DNA of 56,682 bases from Pedobacter sp. (GCA_014377665.1 JACMPF010000190.1:1-56682), one strand, 5' to 3'; shown: positions 9,273 to 20,078, numbered from the stretch's first letter. Notes: generated by a model not told the origin, from the letters alone. A program made the numbers and translations.

Positions 9273-10154
9273 CTATCCGTTTAATGCAGCTGCACCGCTA
9301 ACAATCTCTGTTAACTCCGTGGTAATCGCTGCTTGGCGCGCCTGGTTATAAGACAATTTCAAAGCTTTCAATAAATCGCCCGCATTTTCCGTTGCTTTGT
9401 CCATTGAGGTCATACGTGCTCCATGTTCAGCAGCATGCGAATCTAAAACCGCTTTGTATAGTTGTATTTTAATAGACTTCGGTATCAACTGCTCAACTAT
9501 ATTCTCTTTGGAAGGTTCTAATATATAATCAATGTTGGCTGGTTTAATTTGCTCTTCTGTTGCATTCTTAGGCAAAGGCAACAGTTGTTCAGTTGTCAAG
9601 ATTTGAACTGCAGCATTCTTGAATTTATTGTAAACCAATTCAACTTTATCAAACTTGCCTTTCTCAAAGCCTACCATGATAGACTCCGTGATTTTTGTAA
9701 CGTTTTCAAATGTTAAAGTTGCATATACTTCATTATTGTTGCCGATTGTGTTATAGTTTCGCTTCTCATAGAAATCCTGAGACTTTTTACCGATTGCCAC
9801 AATGCTAACATTACCATTTTTAAACTGCTCATTGTACTTTTCGGCAATTAAATTATTCGTCGCTTTAATCACGTTCATATTAAAAGCGCCTGCTAGTCCT
9901 CGGTTAGAGGAAACAACGATGATCAATACCTTGTTGGGCTCACGCTCTTGGATAAAAGGAGAAGATGATCCTTCTAAACTAGCGGATAGATTTCCAAGGA
10001 TCTCTTTCAGTTTAGTAGCATAGGGACGTAATTGTATTATAGCATTTGTAGCACGCTTCAGCTTAGCAGCCGAAACCATTTTCATGGCTTTGGTGATTTG
10101 CTGCGTAGATTGTACTGAAGCTATACGAATTCTTACTTCTTTTAAATTTGCCAT
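9273..10154 (-). CDS. atpG: F1-ATPase gamma subunit
   Basis: A 293-residue central-stalk subunit that rotates inside the alpha3beta3 hexamer. The N-terminal helix MANLKEVRIRIASVQSTQQI and the C-terminal helix with ELTEIVSGAAALNG are typical of the family. It is the last gene of the ATPase operon here, 9 bp after atpA. atpD (beta) and atpC (epsilon) are absent from this cluster, which agrees with Bacteroidota genomes, where atpDC often lie elsewhere. Confidence 0.97.
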   Translation of the reverse strand: MANLKEVRIRIASVQSTQQITKAMKMVSAAKLKRATNAIIQLRPYATKLKEILGNLSASLEGSSSPFIQEREPNKVLIIVVSSNRGLAGAFNMNVIKATNNLIAEKYNEQFKNGNVSIVAIGKKSQDFYEKRNYNTIGNNNEVYATLTFENVTKITESIMVGFEKGKFDKVELVYNKFKNAAVQILTTEQLLPLPKNATEEQIKPANIDYILEPSKENIVEQLIPKSIKIQLYKAVLDSHAAEHGARMTSMDKATENAGDLLKALKLSYNQARQAAITTELTEIVSGAAALNG

Positions 10155-10163
10155 TGTCTATTA

Positions 10164-11738
10164 TTAGTATCTGCCCGAAAGTTCTTTTGCTACAGTTTCT
10201 AACACTCCAGTAATGGTATCATCAAGCTTTCCAGCTTTTAAAGCTTTCAGAGTCTCAGGATGACGCAATTCTAGTTGCTGTAAATATTCTGCCTCGAATT
10301 CCCTTACTTTATTCACAGGAACTGAACGCATGAGGTTTTTAGTGCCAATGTAAATGATCGCAACTTGCTTCTCAACAGTCATTGGTGAGAACTGACCTTG
10401 CTTAAGGATCTCCACGTTACGCGAACCTTTATCTAATACAGATTTTGTTGCAGCATCTAAATCAGAACCGAATTTAGAGAAAGCCTCTAGTTCACGGTAT
10501 TGTGCCTGATCCAGTTTCAATGTACCTGCAACTTTCTTCATAGATTTAATCTGTGCATTACCCCCAACACGGGATACCGAAATACCTACATTAATAGCCG
10601 GACGAACTCCTGCGTTGAACAAGTTACTCTCTAAGAAGATCTGTCCGTCAGTAATAGAAATTACGTTGGTCGGGATATATGCAGAAACGTCACCAGCCTG
10701 AGTTTCGATAATTGGCAATGCCGTTAATGAACCACCACCTTTAACGATTCCTTTTAAGGATTCAGGAAGGTCGTTCATAGCCTGTGCGATCTCATCATTT
10801 GAGTTAATCTTAGCAGCACGTTCTAATAATCGACTGTGAAGGTAAAACACGTCACCAGGATATGCCTCACGGCCCGGAGGACGACGTAACAATAATGAAA
10901 CCTCACGGTAAGCAACTGCTTGTTTGGAGAGATCATCATAAACAATCAAAGCTGGCCTTCCCGTATCACGGAAGAACTCACCAATCGCTGCACCAGAAAA
11001 TGGAGCATAGAACTGAAGAGGAGCTGGCTCAGCAGCAGAAGCAGCAACAACTACTGTGTAAGGCATTGCACCATTCTCTTCGAGAGTACGTACAATGTTA
11101 GCAACAGTACTTGCCTTTTGTCCACAAGCAACATATATACAGAATACAGGGTTACCTGCTTCATAGAATTCCTTTTGGTTAATGATAGTATCAATACAAA
11201 CCGCAGTCTTACCAATTTGCCGATCTCCGATTACCAACTCACGCTGGCCACGTCCGATTGGAATCATACCGTCGATCGCTTTAATACCAGTTTGCAGGGG
11301 CTCAGTAACTGGCTGACGATAGATTACTCCTGGAGCTTTACGCTCAATAGGCATCTCATAAGTCTGACCTAAAATTGGACCTTTACCGTCGATTGGCTCA
11401 CCAAGCGTGTTTACCACACGACCCAACATACCCTCACCAACTTTAATCGAAGCAATTTTCTTGGTACGCTTAATAGTATCGCCTTCTTTGATATTGTCTG
11501 ATGGTCCCAAAAGAACCACACCTACATTATCTTCCTCAAGGTTCAATACAATACCTTGTAAGCCAGCTTCAAACTCAACTAGCTCTCCAGATTGAACTTT
11601 AGTTAAACCATAAACACGGGCAATACCATCACCCACTTGTAATACGGTACCTACTTCTTCAAGTTCTGCTTCTGATTTGAAGCCCGCCAATTGTTGCCTG
11701 ATAATTGCCGATACTTCGTCTGGTCTTACCTCTACCAT
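10164..11738 (-). CDS. atpA: F1-ATPase alpha subunit
   Basis: A 524-residue non-catalytic nucleotide-binding subunit. The Walker A-type sequence GDRQIGKTA lies near residue 170, [15 protein letters not shown] supplies the Walker B region, and [26 protein letters not shown] is the canonical alpha signature region (conserved arginine finger follows in SVSRVGG). The length fits the family. The gene sits between atpH (62-bp gap) and atpG (9-bp gap). Confidence 0.98.
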   Translation of the reverse strand: MVEVRPDEVSAIIRQQLAGFKSEAELEEVGTVLQVGDGIARVYGLTKVQSGELVEFEAGLQGIVLNLEEDNVGVVLLGPSDNIKEGDTIKRTKKIASIKVGEGMLGRVVNTLGEPIDGKGPILGQTYEMPIERKAPGVIYRQPVTEPLQTGIKAIDGMIPIGRGQRELVIGDRQIGKTAVCIDTIINQKEFYEAGNPVFCIYVACGQKASTVANIVRTLEENGAMPYTVVVAASAAEPAPLQFYAPFSGAAIGEFFRDTGRPALIVYDDLSKQAVAYREVSLLLRRPPGREAYPGDVFYLHSRLLERAAKINSNDEIAQAMNDLPESLKGIVKGGGSLTALPIIETQAGDVSAYIPTNVISITDGQIFLESNLFNAGVRPAINVGISVSRVGGNAQIKSMKKVAGTLKLDQAQYRELEAFSKFGSDLDAATKSVLDKGSRNVEILKQGQFSPMTVEKQVAIIYIGTKNLMRSVPVNKVREFEAEYLQQLELRHPETLKALKAGKLDDTITGVLETVAKELSGRY

Positions 11739-11800
11739 AATTTTATATTATTTCTTTTGTAAATCAGTAAATGTTATCTCATATATAAATTGCCTAGATA

Positions 11801-12349
11801 TTATAAGATACCCTGAGCAAATTCTTTTTTAAGTTTGTTCAAGCCATGAGCTATACTAGCATCAAATTGCCTGTCGCCCACTTTCAAGATGAAGCCCCCG
11901 ATTAGCTTCTCGCTAACTTTTGACTTAATCACGACTTGATTAGCATTCGTTTCTCTTTTAACTATCGCTTCAATCTCTGCCTTGCTGGCTTCTGTCAGCT
12001 CAGTTGCAGAAGTAACTTCTGCAGTGACAATGCCCTTTATGACATTATATTGCTCGATAAATGCTTTAGAAGTAGCAAATAAAATCGCAGCGCGACCTTT
12101 CATTACTACTAACTTCATAAAGGTAACAGTAAGTGGTTGAACTTTACCACCAAAAACATCTTTCAGAATGCCAGCTTTTTTGTCCAAAGGAACAATCGGA
12201 TTTTTTAGGATGGCCTCGAGCTCAGAGTTCTCGTCGATAGTTTTTGCCAACAAGACCATGTCCCCCTTAATTACTTCAAATGCATTTTGCTCGTTTGATA
12301 GGTCAATTAGTGCCTTAGCGTATCTTGATGCTGCTTTATTCTCTGACAT
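11801..12349 (-). CDS. atpH: F1-ATPase delta subunit (OSCP)
   Basis: A 182-residue peripheral-stalk subunit that joins the b subunit to the top of alpha3beta3. The N-terminal motif ASRYAKALIDLSNEQ and the C-terminal KLIGGFILKVGDRQFDASI are the family signatures. It follows atpF after 22 bp, in the usual F-H-A order. Confidence 0.96.
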   Translation of the reverse strand: MSENKAASRYAKALIDLSNEQNAFEVIKGDMVLLAKTIDENSELEAILKNPIVPLDKKAGILKDVFGGKVQPLTVTFMKLVVMKGRAAILFATSKAFIEQYNVIKGIVTAEVTSATELTEASKAEIEAIVKRETNANQVVIKSKVSEKLIGGFILKVGDRQFDASIAHGLNKLKKEFAQGIL

Positions 12350-12371
12350 TTTCTTTAGTTATCTAAGGCGA

Positions 12372-12866
12372 CTAGTTTAATTCGACATCCTTTAACAAGG
12401 TGGTTACCAATGCTTGTTGAGCAGCTTTATCCTGCAATTGATTACGTAAAACACGTTCAGCAATATCAAGGGATAAGCTAGAAACCTGATTCTTCAGTTC
12501 TACCAAAGCAGCTTTCTTCTGATTCTCAATTTCAATTTTAGCCTTCTCAATCAATTTAGCTCCTTCCGTATGCGCCTGCGTTTTTGCCTCATGAACAATG
12601 CTATCTTTTAACGATTTAGCTTCTTTCAATATGAGGTCACGCTCTAAACGAGCTTGTTTTATCAGCTCTTCGTTCTGAGCCGTTAAACGCGTCATTTCCT
12701 GTTTTGCAAGTTCAGCTTTATTTAAGGCCTCATCAATAGACTGTTCACGTTCTTTAATGGCTGCCAAAACTGGTTTCCAGGCAAATTTGGCCAATAAGAA
12801 CATCAGCAATAAAAACGCTATCGTTTGAAGGATAACCAAGCCAATTTCCGGTACTAATAATTCCAT
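12372..12866 (-). CDS. atpF: F0-ATPase b subunit
   Basis: A 164-residue peripheral-stalk subunit with one N-terminal TM helix (residues 8-27) followed by a long charged, heptad-like alpha helix (about 35-150) typical of the b dimer. Start PEIGLVILQTIAFLLLMFLL fits Bacteroidota AtpF. It is separated from atpE by 70 bp that contain a terminator-like hairpin. Confidence 0.96.
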   Translation of the reverse strand: MELLVPEIGLVILQTIAFLLLMFLLAKFAWKPVLAAIKEREQSIDEALNKAELAKQEMTRLTAQNEELIKQARLERDLILKEAKSLKDSIVHEAKTQAHTEGAKLIEKAKIEIENQKKAALVELKNQVSSLSLDIAERVLRNQLQDKAAQQALVTTLLKDVELN

Positions 12867-12897
12867 CTAAATATATTTTATTATTCTATCCTTTAAT

Positions 12898-12928
12898 AAA
12901 AAATGTACCAGGTCAAACGCCTGGTACA
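12898..12928 (-). terminator. intercistronic hairpin with U tract between atpE and atpF
   Basis: On the minus strand a perfect 9-bp stem (arms 12920-12928 and 12904-12912, sequence TGTACCAGG and its complement) with a 7-nt loop is followed directly by a run of T residues. It lies 9 bp after the atpE stop and 37 bp before the atpF start. Because the operon continues, this is more likely a partial terminator or a 3'-end protector that raises atpE transcript relative to atpF-H-A-G than a complete stop. Confidence 0.7.
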
Positions 12929-12936
12929 AATTAACT

Positions 12937-13182
<246 letters not shown>

Positions 13183-13186
13183 CTAA

Positions 13187-14311
13187 TTAATGATGCTCTT
13201 CAATTGCCATCCCGATAAATAAGGCCGACAAGATTGTAAATATAAACGCTTGAATAAAAGCAACAAGCAATTCGATTGCTCCGATAAATACCGCAAATGC
13301 GACAGACACAGGGGCGATGTATAAACTATCGAAAACAAACACAAGACAGATGAGTGAAAGCACTAATATGTGACCAGCGGTAATGTTCGCGAACAAACGT
13401 ATCATCAAAGCAATTGGCTTAGTGAAAATACCAAACAATTCAACTGGAACCATAACGATATACATCCACCAAGGCACGTTTGGCATAAAAATGTGCTTCC
13501 AGTAATATTTATTACCATTGAAAACGGTAATACAGAAAGTAGCTGTTGCCAGCACTAAAGTTACCGCTATATTTCCTGTAAGGTTAGCTCCTCCTGGTAG
13601 GAAAGGTACCAATCCTAACATATTGTTGAACCATATGAAAAAGAAAACTGTCAATAAATAAGGCATAAAACGCTCATATTTATGACCAAGGTTCGGTTTA
13701 GCTATATCATCACGAACGAACAAGATGATTGGCTCCATCCACGATTGCAATCCCTTTGGAGACATTCCTTTGCGTTTCTTGTAGCCATTAGCAACATTCA
13801 GAAAAACAGCAAGTATAACAACGATAGAAATCAATAATGTACAAGCATTCTTCGTTAGGGAAACATCTATTGGTCGTGCATTGATTGCATGATGCTTTTC
13901 ATCAAGATCAACATATTGTCCGTGCTCATTCGCAGTTTCAGATGCGTAATATATTTTTTCATGCACTTTAACAAAACGGAGGCCCTTACGCTCTACAATC
14001 ACAACTCCTTCATCATCGTGATGAAAATCGCTAGAGCTGAAGTTTACAAATCCATTTCTAGTGTACAGAATAACAGGAAGACTTATGTAAGTATCGCCAA
14101 TTACATGCCAACTGTGCGAATCTGCAATGTGGTGCAATGCAAATTTTCCAATATCAAATTTCTTTTTGATAGTCTCACGATGAGCTTCTTCAGAAATATG
14201 GGTAGAATCTGTTTGCGCAAGCACTCCTGATGCAGAAAAAAACGCTAGGAAAAGCGTAAAAACAACAATTAACCTTTTAACTTGAAACTCAAAAACGTGG
14301 CTACAATCCAT
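13187..14311 (-). CDS. atpB: F0-ATPase a subunit with signal peptide and N-terminal extension
   Basis: A 374-residue proton-channel subunit. The C-terminal half has the conserved a-subunit helices, including the essential Arg in KPIALMIRLFANITAGHIL and the helix ending in FIFTILSALFIGMAIEEHH. The first 130 residues are a Bacteroidota-type extension: a signal-peptide-like segment (residues 12-32, ending VLAQ) and a His-rich periplasmic region. The ATG at 14311 is 17 bp after the stop of the preceding small membrane gene; no other good start precedes the signal peptide. Confidence 0.95.
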   Translation of the reverse strand: MDCSHVFEFQVKRLIVVFTLFLAFFSASGVLAQTDSTHISEEAHRETIKKKFDIGKFALHHIADSHSWHVIGDTYISLPVILYTRNGFVNFSSSDFHHDDEGVVIVERKGLRFVKVHEKIYYASETANEHGQYVDLDEKHHAINARPIDVSLTKNACTLLISIVVILAVFLNVANGYKKRKGMSPKGLQSWMEPIILFVRDDIAKPNLGHKYERFMPYLLTVFFFIWFNNMLGLVPFLPGGANLTGNIAVTLVLATATFCITVFNGNKYYWKHIFMPNVPWWMYIVMVPVELFGIFTKPIALMIRLFANITAGHILVLSLICLVFVFDSLYIAPVSVAFAVFIGAIELLVAFIQAFIFTILSALFIGMAIEEHH

Positions 14312-14328
14312 TTAGTCGCAGATTTTTA

Positions 14329-14715
14329 CTATTTATTTTGGTGGCGCAAGTTACGTAACAAACAGTATATTTCAAAGAAGCTGAACAATAAATATAAAGA
14401 AAAAAAGTTCAATATAAATACGATCCCCTTTTCGTTGCTATTGAGACTGTAAATCAGCACAAAAGCCATTGAAAAAGTCATTTTTAATGCTATTGATCCC
14501 ATAATCGCCATTATACCACTTTCAGGGTTCCTTTTAATCCCTAAATCAGCAACGGCATAGGCGATAAATGTAGTGCCAGCTAAAAATCCGAATACTACCC
14601 AGAACTTGCTCGCCAAAATTTTTAGGTCTGAAAATTGGTTCTGCAATACATAGGCGATACCTGCAAGGGTTAGGGTATAAATGAGATAGAAAATGGCAAA
14701 ATGTAGTAATTTCAA
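14329..14715 (-). CDS. small membrane protein of the ATP synthase operon (AtpI-position)
   Basis: A 128-residue protein with four predicted TM helices (about residues 5-25, 38-58, 68-90 and 98-118) and a basic C-terminus. It takes the operon position that AtpI has in other bacteria, upstream of atpB. I do not see a specific AtpI signature, so assignment as an assembly or c-ring factor is inference from position and topology. Confidence 0.7.
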   Translation of the reverse strand: MKLLHFAIFYLIYTLTLAGIAYVLQNQFSDLKILASKFWVVFGFLAGTTFIAYAVADLGIKRNPESGIMAIMGSIALKMTFSMAFVLIYSLNSNEKGIVFILNFFSLYLLFSFFEIYCLLRNLRHQNK

Positions 14716-14760
14716 TTTATAAGAATTTCAACAAAAGTAAAGAATTACAATCGTTAAACT

Positions 14761-14976
14761 CTAATTCTCCTTCCTATTGAGCTGCTTTACCACCTGGTAT
14801 AAGGAGATGATTACACCAATCAAACCAAATATCGCTGAAAAAATTGGGGCTTTAGTTTGATTATATTCATCTAACTTAAACCCTATAAAAGCAAAAACGC
14901 CAATAGTTGCCAACATTTGAAAGCCAATTGATGAATACCTTGCGAAGTTGTTTACGTTTTTATTGTTATCGTCCAT
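14761..14976 (-). CDS. AtpZ/AtpI-family protein
   Basis: A 71-residue protein with two TM helices and the pattern SIGFQMLATIGVFAFIGFKL followed by a short polar loop and GLIGVIISLYQVVKQLNR, which is the layout of the AtpZ/AtpI family (DUF in F0F1-ATPase_gene1). It is the first gene of the ATPase operon. Family members are proposed to assist c-ring assembly or Mg2+/Ca2+ handling; its exact role here is not shown by sequence. Confidence 0.8.
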   Translation of the reverse strand: MDDNNKNVNNFARYSSIGFQMLATIGVFAFIGFKLDEYNQTKAPIFSAIFGLIGVIISLYQVVKQLNRKEN

Positions 14977-15026
14977 ATGTCAAATTAATATATGTTGATT
15001 AATTCACAACTTAATAATGAATAAAA

Positions 15027-15034
15027 TACTTTTG
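15027..15034 (+). promoter_or_regulatory. putative -7 box upstream of the porW-like gene
   Basis: TACTTTTG matches the Bacteroidota -7 consensus TAnnTTTG and lies 43 bp before the TTG start at 15077 in the divergent spacer shared with the ATPase operon. A clear -33 box is not seen at normal spacing, so confidence is low. Confidence 0.35.
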
Positions 15035-15076
15035 CATTTAATTCGTAATTTTAAGTATTAACCCTAAACATCGTTT

Positions 15077-17836
15077 TTGAAAAGTTCCGATTTATATACG
15101 CTAAAGTTATCACTATTTTGTTTATGCCTCTTCACATTGTTCGCTTGTAGTACTCAAAAGGATACGGCAACGAGAAGGGGTATGCAAAATTTAACTGCCC
15201 ACTACAATTATATCTATAATGCAAACCTAGCGCTTCTGAATCATCAAACAGAGCTAACCGAGACCTATAGGGGTAATTACGATCAGATCCTCCCAGTATA
15301 CCTTGGTCCTGAAGTCAACAATACTCAACTCAGTTCCTCCCTCAATATTAAGAGCATGGATGAGATCATTAAGAAATCACAAGTCATCATTCTCGAAAAA
15401 AATTTTAGTAAATACGTTGATGAGGCTTATATTTTGCTGGGTAAAGCGAACTTCTTTAACGGCAACTACTACACCGCCTTTGAATACCTCGATTACGCTG
15501 CAAAAGCTTACCGAACCAATATTAACAGTTATACCGAAGCATTGACATGGAAAGCAAGGAGTCTAATGCAAATTAACAGACTCTCTTCTGCAAATATCGT
15601 TCTGGATAGCTTAGAATCCATCGTACCGTTGGTGAAAATAGATAAAAGTCTTGCAGAAGCTTTCGCCACTATGGCTCAAATGAGTATCTACCAAAATAAT
15701 TATGAAGCGGCAATATCCTACATTAAAGATGCTATAAAATCAAGTAAACTTCGCCAGAATAGGATTCGCTGGACCTACATCCTTGCCCAGCTTTATGAAA
15801 AACAGAATAATTTACCAGACGCTCTAATTCAATATCGAAAAGTGCAAAATAGTAATGCTCCTTTCGAAATGTATTTCAACGCTAAGCTCAGACAGATCAA
15901 ATTGAACTCGGAGCAGGGAAAAGTTGTAGACAAAAAAGCTTCGCTGCTCGCACTTCTCAAAGACGATAAAAATACAGATTATAGCGATCAGGTATATTTC
16001 CAGATTGCAGAAAGTTTAAATGATGCTGGTGCATTTGAAGAAGCACAAGCAAATTACCTTACAGCAATCCAAAGCAGTACTTCTAATCCATATCGGAAAG
16101 GCCTTTCCTATCTTAAAATTGCAGAGTTGAATTTTAAGTCTTTACGAAACTACCTGAAAGCAAAATCCTATTACGACAGCACAGTGAATACACTACCGAA
16201 AAGCTTTCCTGGGTATGAAACGATTCTTAAGAAAAGTTTAAACCTCCAGTATCTTACACAGAGATATGAAACAATAAGTTTGGAAGATACCTTACAGGCC
16301 ATTGCAAAATTACCAGAGGCCGAACGCCAGGCCAAACTTCAAAGCTTCATGAATCCGGTTTCCGAGAAAACAGTTGCAACTACCGAGACTTCAGTAGACT
16401 ATAACTACCAACCTCTAGCGAATAGAAATCCTACGCCACAAAGTTCCTTTTATTTTAGTAATCCCATCGCGGTAGATAAGGGGTACTCCGAGTTCAAAAA
16501 GAAATGGGGCAATCGCAAACTAGAGGCTAACTGGCGACAGAGTATTCGAACCTCTGCTCAAGCTACCTCTCAGGATATAGCAGGTACTATTGCCATCGTA
16601 AGGTCGGGAGCAGACACACTTGCCGCTACACCTGTTAATATAGAATCTTTAATACAACAATACGCCGCATCGTTACCTGTGTCTGAATCATTGTTAGCGG
16701 TATCCAATCAAAAAATTATTGATTCTTATTACGAGATTGCAAGTTTTTATCTACAAGAAATTAACGATCCCAAAGAGGCGGAAGATGTCTATTTGACGCT
16801 GATTCGAAGATTCCCAATCAACAATCATGTTGACGCCGCCTTATATAGCTTATACTTGATAAATAAAACAGGTGATCTGAAGCAGTCTACCATTTACAAG
16901 AATCAGATTTTGCTCCAATTTCCAAATTCCCTCTACGCTAAGACAATAACCGACCCGTCTTTCTCTCTAAAACAATCTGAAGCTGAAGTTGCCGTCAACA
17001 AACAATACAACAGGGTATTTGACCAATACTTGAAGAAAGATTTTCCTAACGTAATTCTTAGTGTTAACGAAGCCGAAAAATTACAGGATAATTATTTGTC
17101 GCCACAACTTGCTTATTTAAAGGCGATAGCTATCGGTAGAAATTCTCCCATAGATAGTCTTTTAACTGCATTGAACGGCATTATCCTTTTATATCCAAAT
17201 GATCAGGTAATTACTCCGCTTACTAAAGAGCACTTAGAATACATCAACCAACACCTCGAAGAATTCAGAAGACGAAGCATCGCATTGGTAGACTTCGACC
17301 CAAATGAGCCTCCATATATAGGTAAAAACAATACTATGCCGTTAGTTATGAATCAACCTTTAACTGTACCTGTGCAGAACACGAATCCACTAGTAATTGC
17401 AAACAATCCCGTCACAATAACGCCTTTACCAACAGCTCCTACTCCTATAGCTTTTCCTGGAGTTAAAACAGATGGAACTTTCAGTGACGCTGCTTCCACA
17501 GTTTACTATTTTATTGTTGATGTTGAAGATGTGTCATTGACCTTAAGCTCTTCAAGATTTGGTATTGGACAATTTAATCGTGGAAACTTCTCAGGCAGCA
17601 ATTTACGCCATCAATTAAAAGAATTTGACAATGATCAACTAATATATGTTGGGAACTTTAGTAGTTTTGAAGACGCTAACAACTATGCTAAAGGAATAGG
17701 TCCCCAATTAAAACAAATAATGAAGGTTCCCGTTAGCATCTACACCAGCTTTATCATAAGCAAAGAAAACTTTGATAAGCTAAACAGTAAAGCTTTGCTG
17801 GATAAATATTTAGAATTTTATAAAAACAGCTATTAA
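15077..17836 (+). CDS. porW: TPR-repeat lipoprotein, PorW/SprE-like type IX secretion component
   Basis: A 919-residue outer-envelope lipoprotein with a signal peptide ending in the lipobox LFAC (Cys about residue 24), the post-lipobox motif STQKDTATRRGMQNLTAHYN typical of PorW/SprE, then multiple TPR-like helix pairs over about residues 100-730 and a C-terminal globular region. PorW/SprE proteins are needed for type IX secretion and link the outer-membrane PorK/N ring to other parts. The start is TTG at 15077; no ATG exists upstream that would keep the signal peptide. It is followed after 1 bp by the PBP1A gene. The gldKLMN genes lie a few kb downstream. Confidence 0.8.
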   Translation: MKSSDLYTLKLSLFCLCLFTLFACSTQKDTATRRGMQNLTAHYNYIYNANLALLNHQTELTETYRGNYDQILPVYLGPEVNNTQLSSSLNIKSMDEIIKKSQVIILEKNFSKYVDEAYILLGKANFFNGNYYTAFEYLDYAAKAYRTNINSYTEALTWKARSLMQINRLSSANIVLDSLESIVPLVKIDKSLAEAFATMAQMSIYQNNYEAAISYIKDAIKSSKLRQNRIRWTYILAQLYEKQNNLPDALIQYRKVQNSNAPFEMYFNAKLRQIKLNSEQGKVVDKKASLLALLKDDKNTDYSDQVYFQIAESLNDAGAFEEAQANYLTAIQSSTSNPYRKGLSYLKIAELNFKSLRNYLKAKSYYDSTVNTLPKSFPGYETILKKSLNLQYLTQRYETISLEDTLQAIAKLPEAERQAKLQSFMNPVSEKTVATTETSVDYNYQPLANRNPTPQSSFYFSNPIAVDKGYSEFKKKWGNRKLEANWRQSIRTSAQATSQDIAGTIAIVRSGADTLAATPVNIESLIQQYAASLPVSESLLAVSNQKIIDSYYEIASFYLQEINDPKEAEDVYLTLIRRFPINNHVDAALYSLYLINKTGDLKQSTIYKNQILLQFPNSLYAKTITDPSFSLKQSEAEVAVNKQYNRVFDQYLKKDFPNVILSVNEAEKLQDNYLSPQLAYLKAIAIGRNSPIDSLLTALNGIILLYPNDQVITPLTKEHLEYINQHLEEFRRRSIALVDFDPNEPPYIGKNNTMPLVMNQPLTVPVQNTNPLVIANNPVTITPLPTAPTPIAFPGVKTDGTFSDAASTVYYFIVDVEDVSLTLSSSRFGIGQFNRGNFSGSNLRHQLKEFDNDQLIYVGNFSSFEDANNYAKGIGPQLKQIMKVPVSIYTSFIISKENFDKLNSKALLDKYLEFYKNSY

Positions 17837-17837
17837 A

Positions 17838-20057
17838 ATGAAAAAACCTCTTTCCCAGCAAGAAATTCGAAAATATAACTTTACGTTGTGGAAAATATTA
17901 ATTGGAGCAATTGCATTTTTTGCGTTGTTTATTGTCTTAATTGGTTATGAGGTGTTTGGACCATTACCGTCTTTTAGAGATATTGAGCACCCTAAAAGTA
18001 ACCAGGCGTCTGAGATCGTGACTGATGATGGAAGAGTTTTAGGAACCTACTTTGTTCAAAATAGGTCTAATGTGACGTATCCCGAAATCTCTAAGAACGT
18101 CTTAAACGCTTTAATCGCCACCGAAGATATCCGATTCAAGGAGCATTCAGGTATAGATTTCAAACGCACATTCACCATTTTCTTTTATAACATCATAGGC
18201 AAAAAGCAAGGTGGTAGTACCATAACTCAACAGCTTGCCTTCAACCTTTTTTCAGAAGAACTTCGTCAACGTAACTTTTTCAAACGTGTACTTCAGAAGT
18301 TTAAAGAATGGGTAATCGCTGTTAAACTAGAGCGAAACTATACTAAGGAGGAGATCATCGTGATGTACCTCAATACAGTTGACTTTGGTAATCAAGCTTA
18401 CGGTATAAAATCAGCCGCCAGGGTTTATTTCAATACGACACCAGACAAGTTAAGCGTGGCTCAGGCAGCAACATTAGTAGGGATTTTAAAAGGGGTCACA
18501 AGATATTCACCTACACGCAATCCAGATAGGGCCCTTGACCGCAGAAATACGATCATGGGATTGATGGTCAGAGCTGAATTGCTTACTGAACAAGAACTCC
18601 AGGTAGAACAAAAAAAAACTTTAGCGTTAGTATTTAGCGCAGCTACCGTAAATGACGGCATTGCGCCATATTTCAGAGCGGTACTAAAGAATGATGTTCG
18701 CAGAATTTTCGAAGAACGCTCAATTACCAAGCCAGACGGAACCCCTTACGATTTAGACAGAGATGGTCTAAAAATTATTACCACCATAAACTACGATATG
18801 CAAGTTTATGCTGAAGAAGCTCAGAAAGAATATATGCGAACCCTTCAAATGTCTTTCATCAAAAGTTGGAAAGGCAGGAACCCTTTCAAGGGTAAGGAGA
18901 TGCAAATTGAACAAGGAGTAAGGCGTTCCGACAGGTACAAATCCCTTCAATTAGAAGGTAAGTCCGATGAAGAAATAAAAGCTGACTTCGATACGCCGAC
19001 CAAGCTGACAATCTTCACCTGGAAGGGAAACATTGATACACTAATGAAGCCAATTGACTCGGTCAAATACTATAAGATGTTGTTGCGAAATTCCATGATG
19101 GCGATGGATCCTCAAACAGGCTTTGTAAAAGCCTGGGTGGGTGGTATAAACTATGAGCATTTCAAATATGACCAAGTAAAAATGGGTACCAGGCAAGTTG
19201 GCTCCACGGCCAAGCCATTCACCTATTCTGTAGCTGTGGAAAATGGTTATTCTCCATGTTTTACAGTACTGAATGAGCCCGTAACCATTGAAGTCCCAGG
19301 AAGTGCGCCATGGACGCCACGTTCCTCAGGCACTGTTCCGGGATATTTGACTTTACAAAAGGGGCTGGCTCTTTCTCAAAACTATATTGCCGCCTATTTA
19401 ATGAAACAGGTTGGACCTACTGCAGTTGCTACACTGGCTAAAAAAATGGGGATCAGCTCAGATGTCCCCGCATATCCATCAATTGCCTTGGGCTCTTTTG
19501 ACGCCTCTGTTTATGACATGGTAGGCGCGTACAGCGTATTCGCAAATAAAGGGATTTATACTAAACCTACCTACATCCTTCGTATTGAAGATAAAAATGG
19601 TGTTGTTCTTCATAGAGAAAAACCTATTCCTGTACCAGCAATGAACGAAGAAGTAGCGTATGTTATGACAAGAATGCTTCGTGGCGTAGTAACTAATGGA
19701 ACTGGCTGGCGATTAACAAAATATGGGATTAAAACTCCAGTTGGGGGTAAAACTGGAACAACTCAAAACAACTCAGATGGTTGGTTTATGGGAATTACTC
19801 CGCAACTGGTAGCGGGCGTATGGACTGGTTGTGAAGATAGGGCTTTCCACTTCACCAGTACTGCTCAAGGTGATGGTGCGACCACAGCATTGCCAATCTT
19901 TGCTGGCTTCATGAAGCGGGTATACGCGGACCCGAAACTGAAGATCTCTAAAGCCGATTTCGAGCCTCCTAAAAACGGCGTCTCTATCACATACGATTGT
20001 AACCAGTACCAGCAACAGGAACAAAAAACTGAACTGGATGAAAAGTTAGGCTTTTAA
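17838..20057 (+). CDS. bifunctional penicillin-binding protein 1A-type
   Basis: A 739-residue class A PBP: N-terminal cytoplasmic tail, one TM helix (residues 16-38), a GT51 peptidoglycan glycosyltransferase domain (about 60-240; EDIRFKEHSGID supplies the catalytic Glu and GGSTITQQLAFNLF the second motif), and a transpeptidase domain (about 410-700) with STAKPF (SxxK), SQN and KTGTT motifs. It polymerises and crosslinks peptidoglycan at the inner membrane. It begins 1 bp after the porW-like stop, so the two are very probably co-transcribed. Confidence 0.95.
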   Translation: MKKPLSQQEIRKYNFTLWKILIGAIAFFALFIVLIGYEVFGPLPSFRDIEHPKSNQASEIVTDDGRVLGTYFVQNRSNVTYPEISKNVLNALIATEDIRFKEHSGIDFKRTFTIFFYNIIGKKQGGSTITQQLAFNLFSEELRQRNFFKRVLQKFKEWVIAVKLERNYTKEEIIVMYLNTVDFGNQAYGIKSAARVYFNTTPDKLSVAQAATLVGILKGVTRYSPTRNPDRALDRRNTIMGLMVRAELLTEQELQVEQKKTLALVFSAATVNDGIAPYFRAVLKNDVRRIFEERSITKPDGTPYDLDRDGLKIITTINYDMQVYAEEAQKEYMRTLQMSFIKSWKGRNPFKGKEMQIEQGVRRSDRYKSLQLEGKSDEEIKADFDTPTKLTIFTWKGNIDTLMKPIDSVKYYKMLLRNSMMAMDPQTGFVKAWVGGINYEHFKYDQVKMGTRQVGSTAKPFTYSVAVENGYSPCFTVLNEPVTIEVPGSAPWTPRSSGTVPGYLTLQKGLALSQNYIAAYLMKQVGPTAVATLAKKMGISSDVPAYPSIALGSFDASVYDMVGAYSVFANKGIYTKPTYILRIEDKNGVVLHREKPIPVPAMNEEVAYVMTRMLRGVVTNGTGWRLTKYGIKTPVGGKTGTTQNNSDGWFMGITPQLVAGVWTGCEDRAFHFTSTAQGDGATTALPIFAGFMKRVYADPKLKISKADFEPPKNGVSITYDCNQYQQQEQKTELDEKLGF

Positions 20058-20078
20058 TATTAAAGATCTGTTTAGCTC

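Noticed and set aside
10920..11372. 150-codon open frame antisense to atpA
   Set aside because: It mirrors the highly conserved atpA coding sequence, has no family features, and is a typical antisense shadow.
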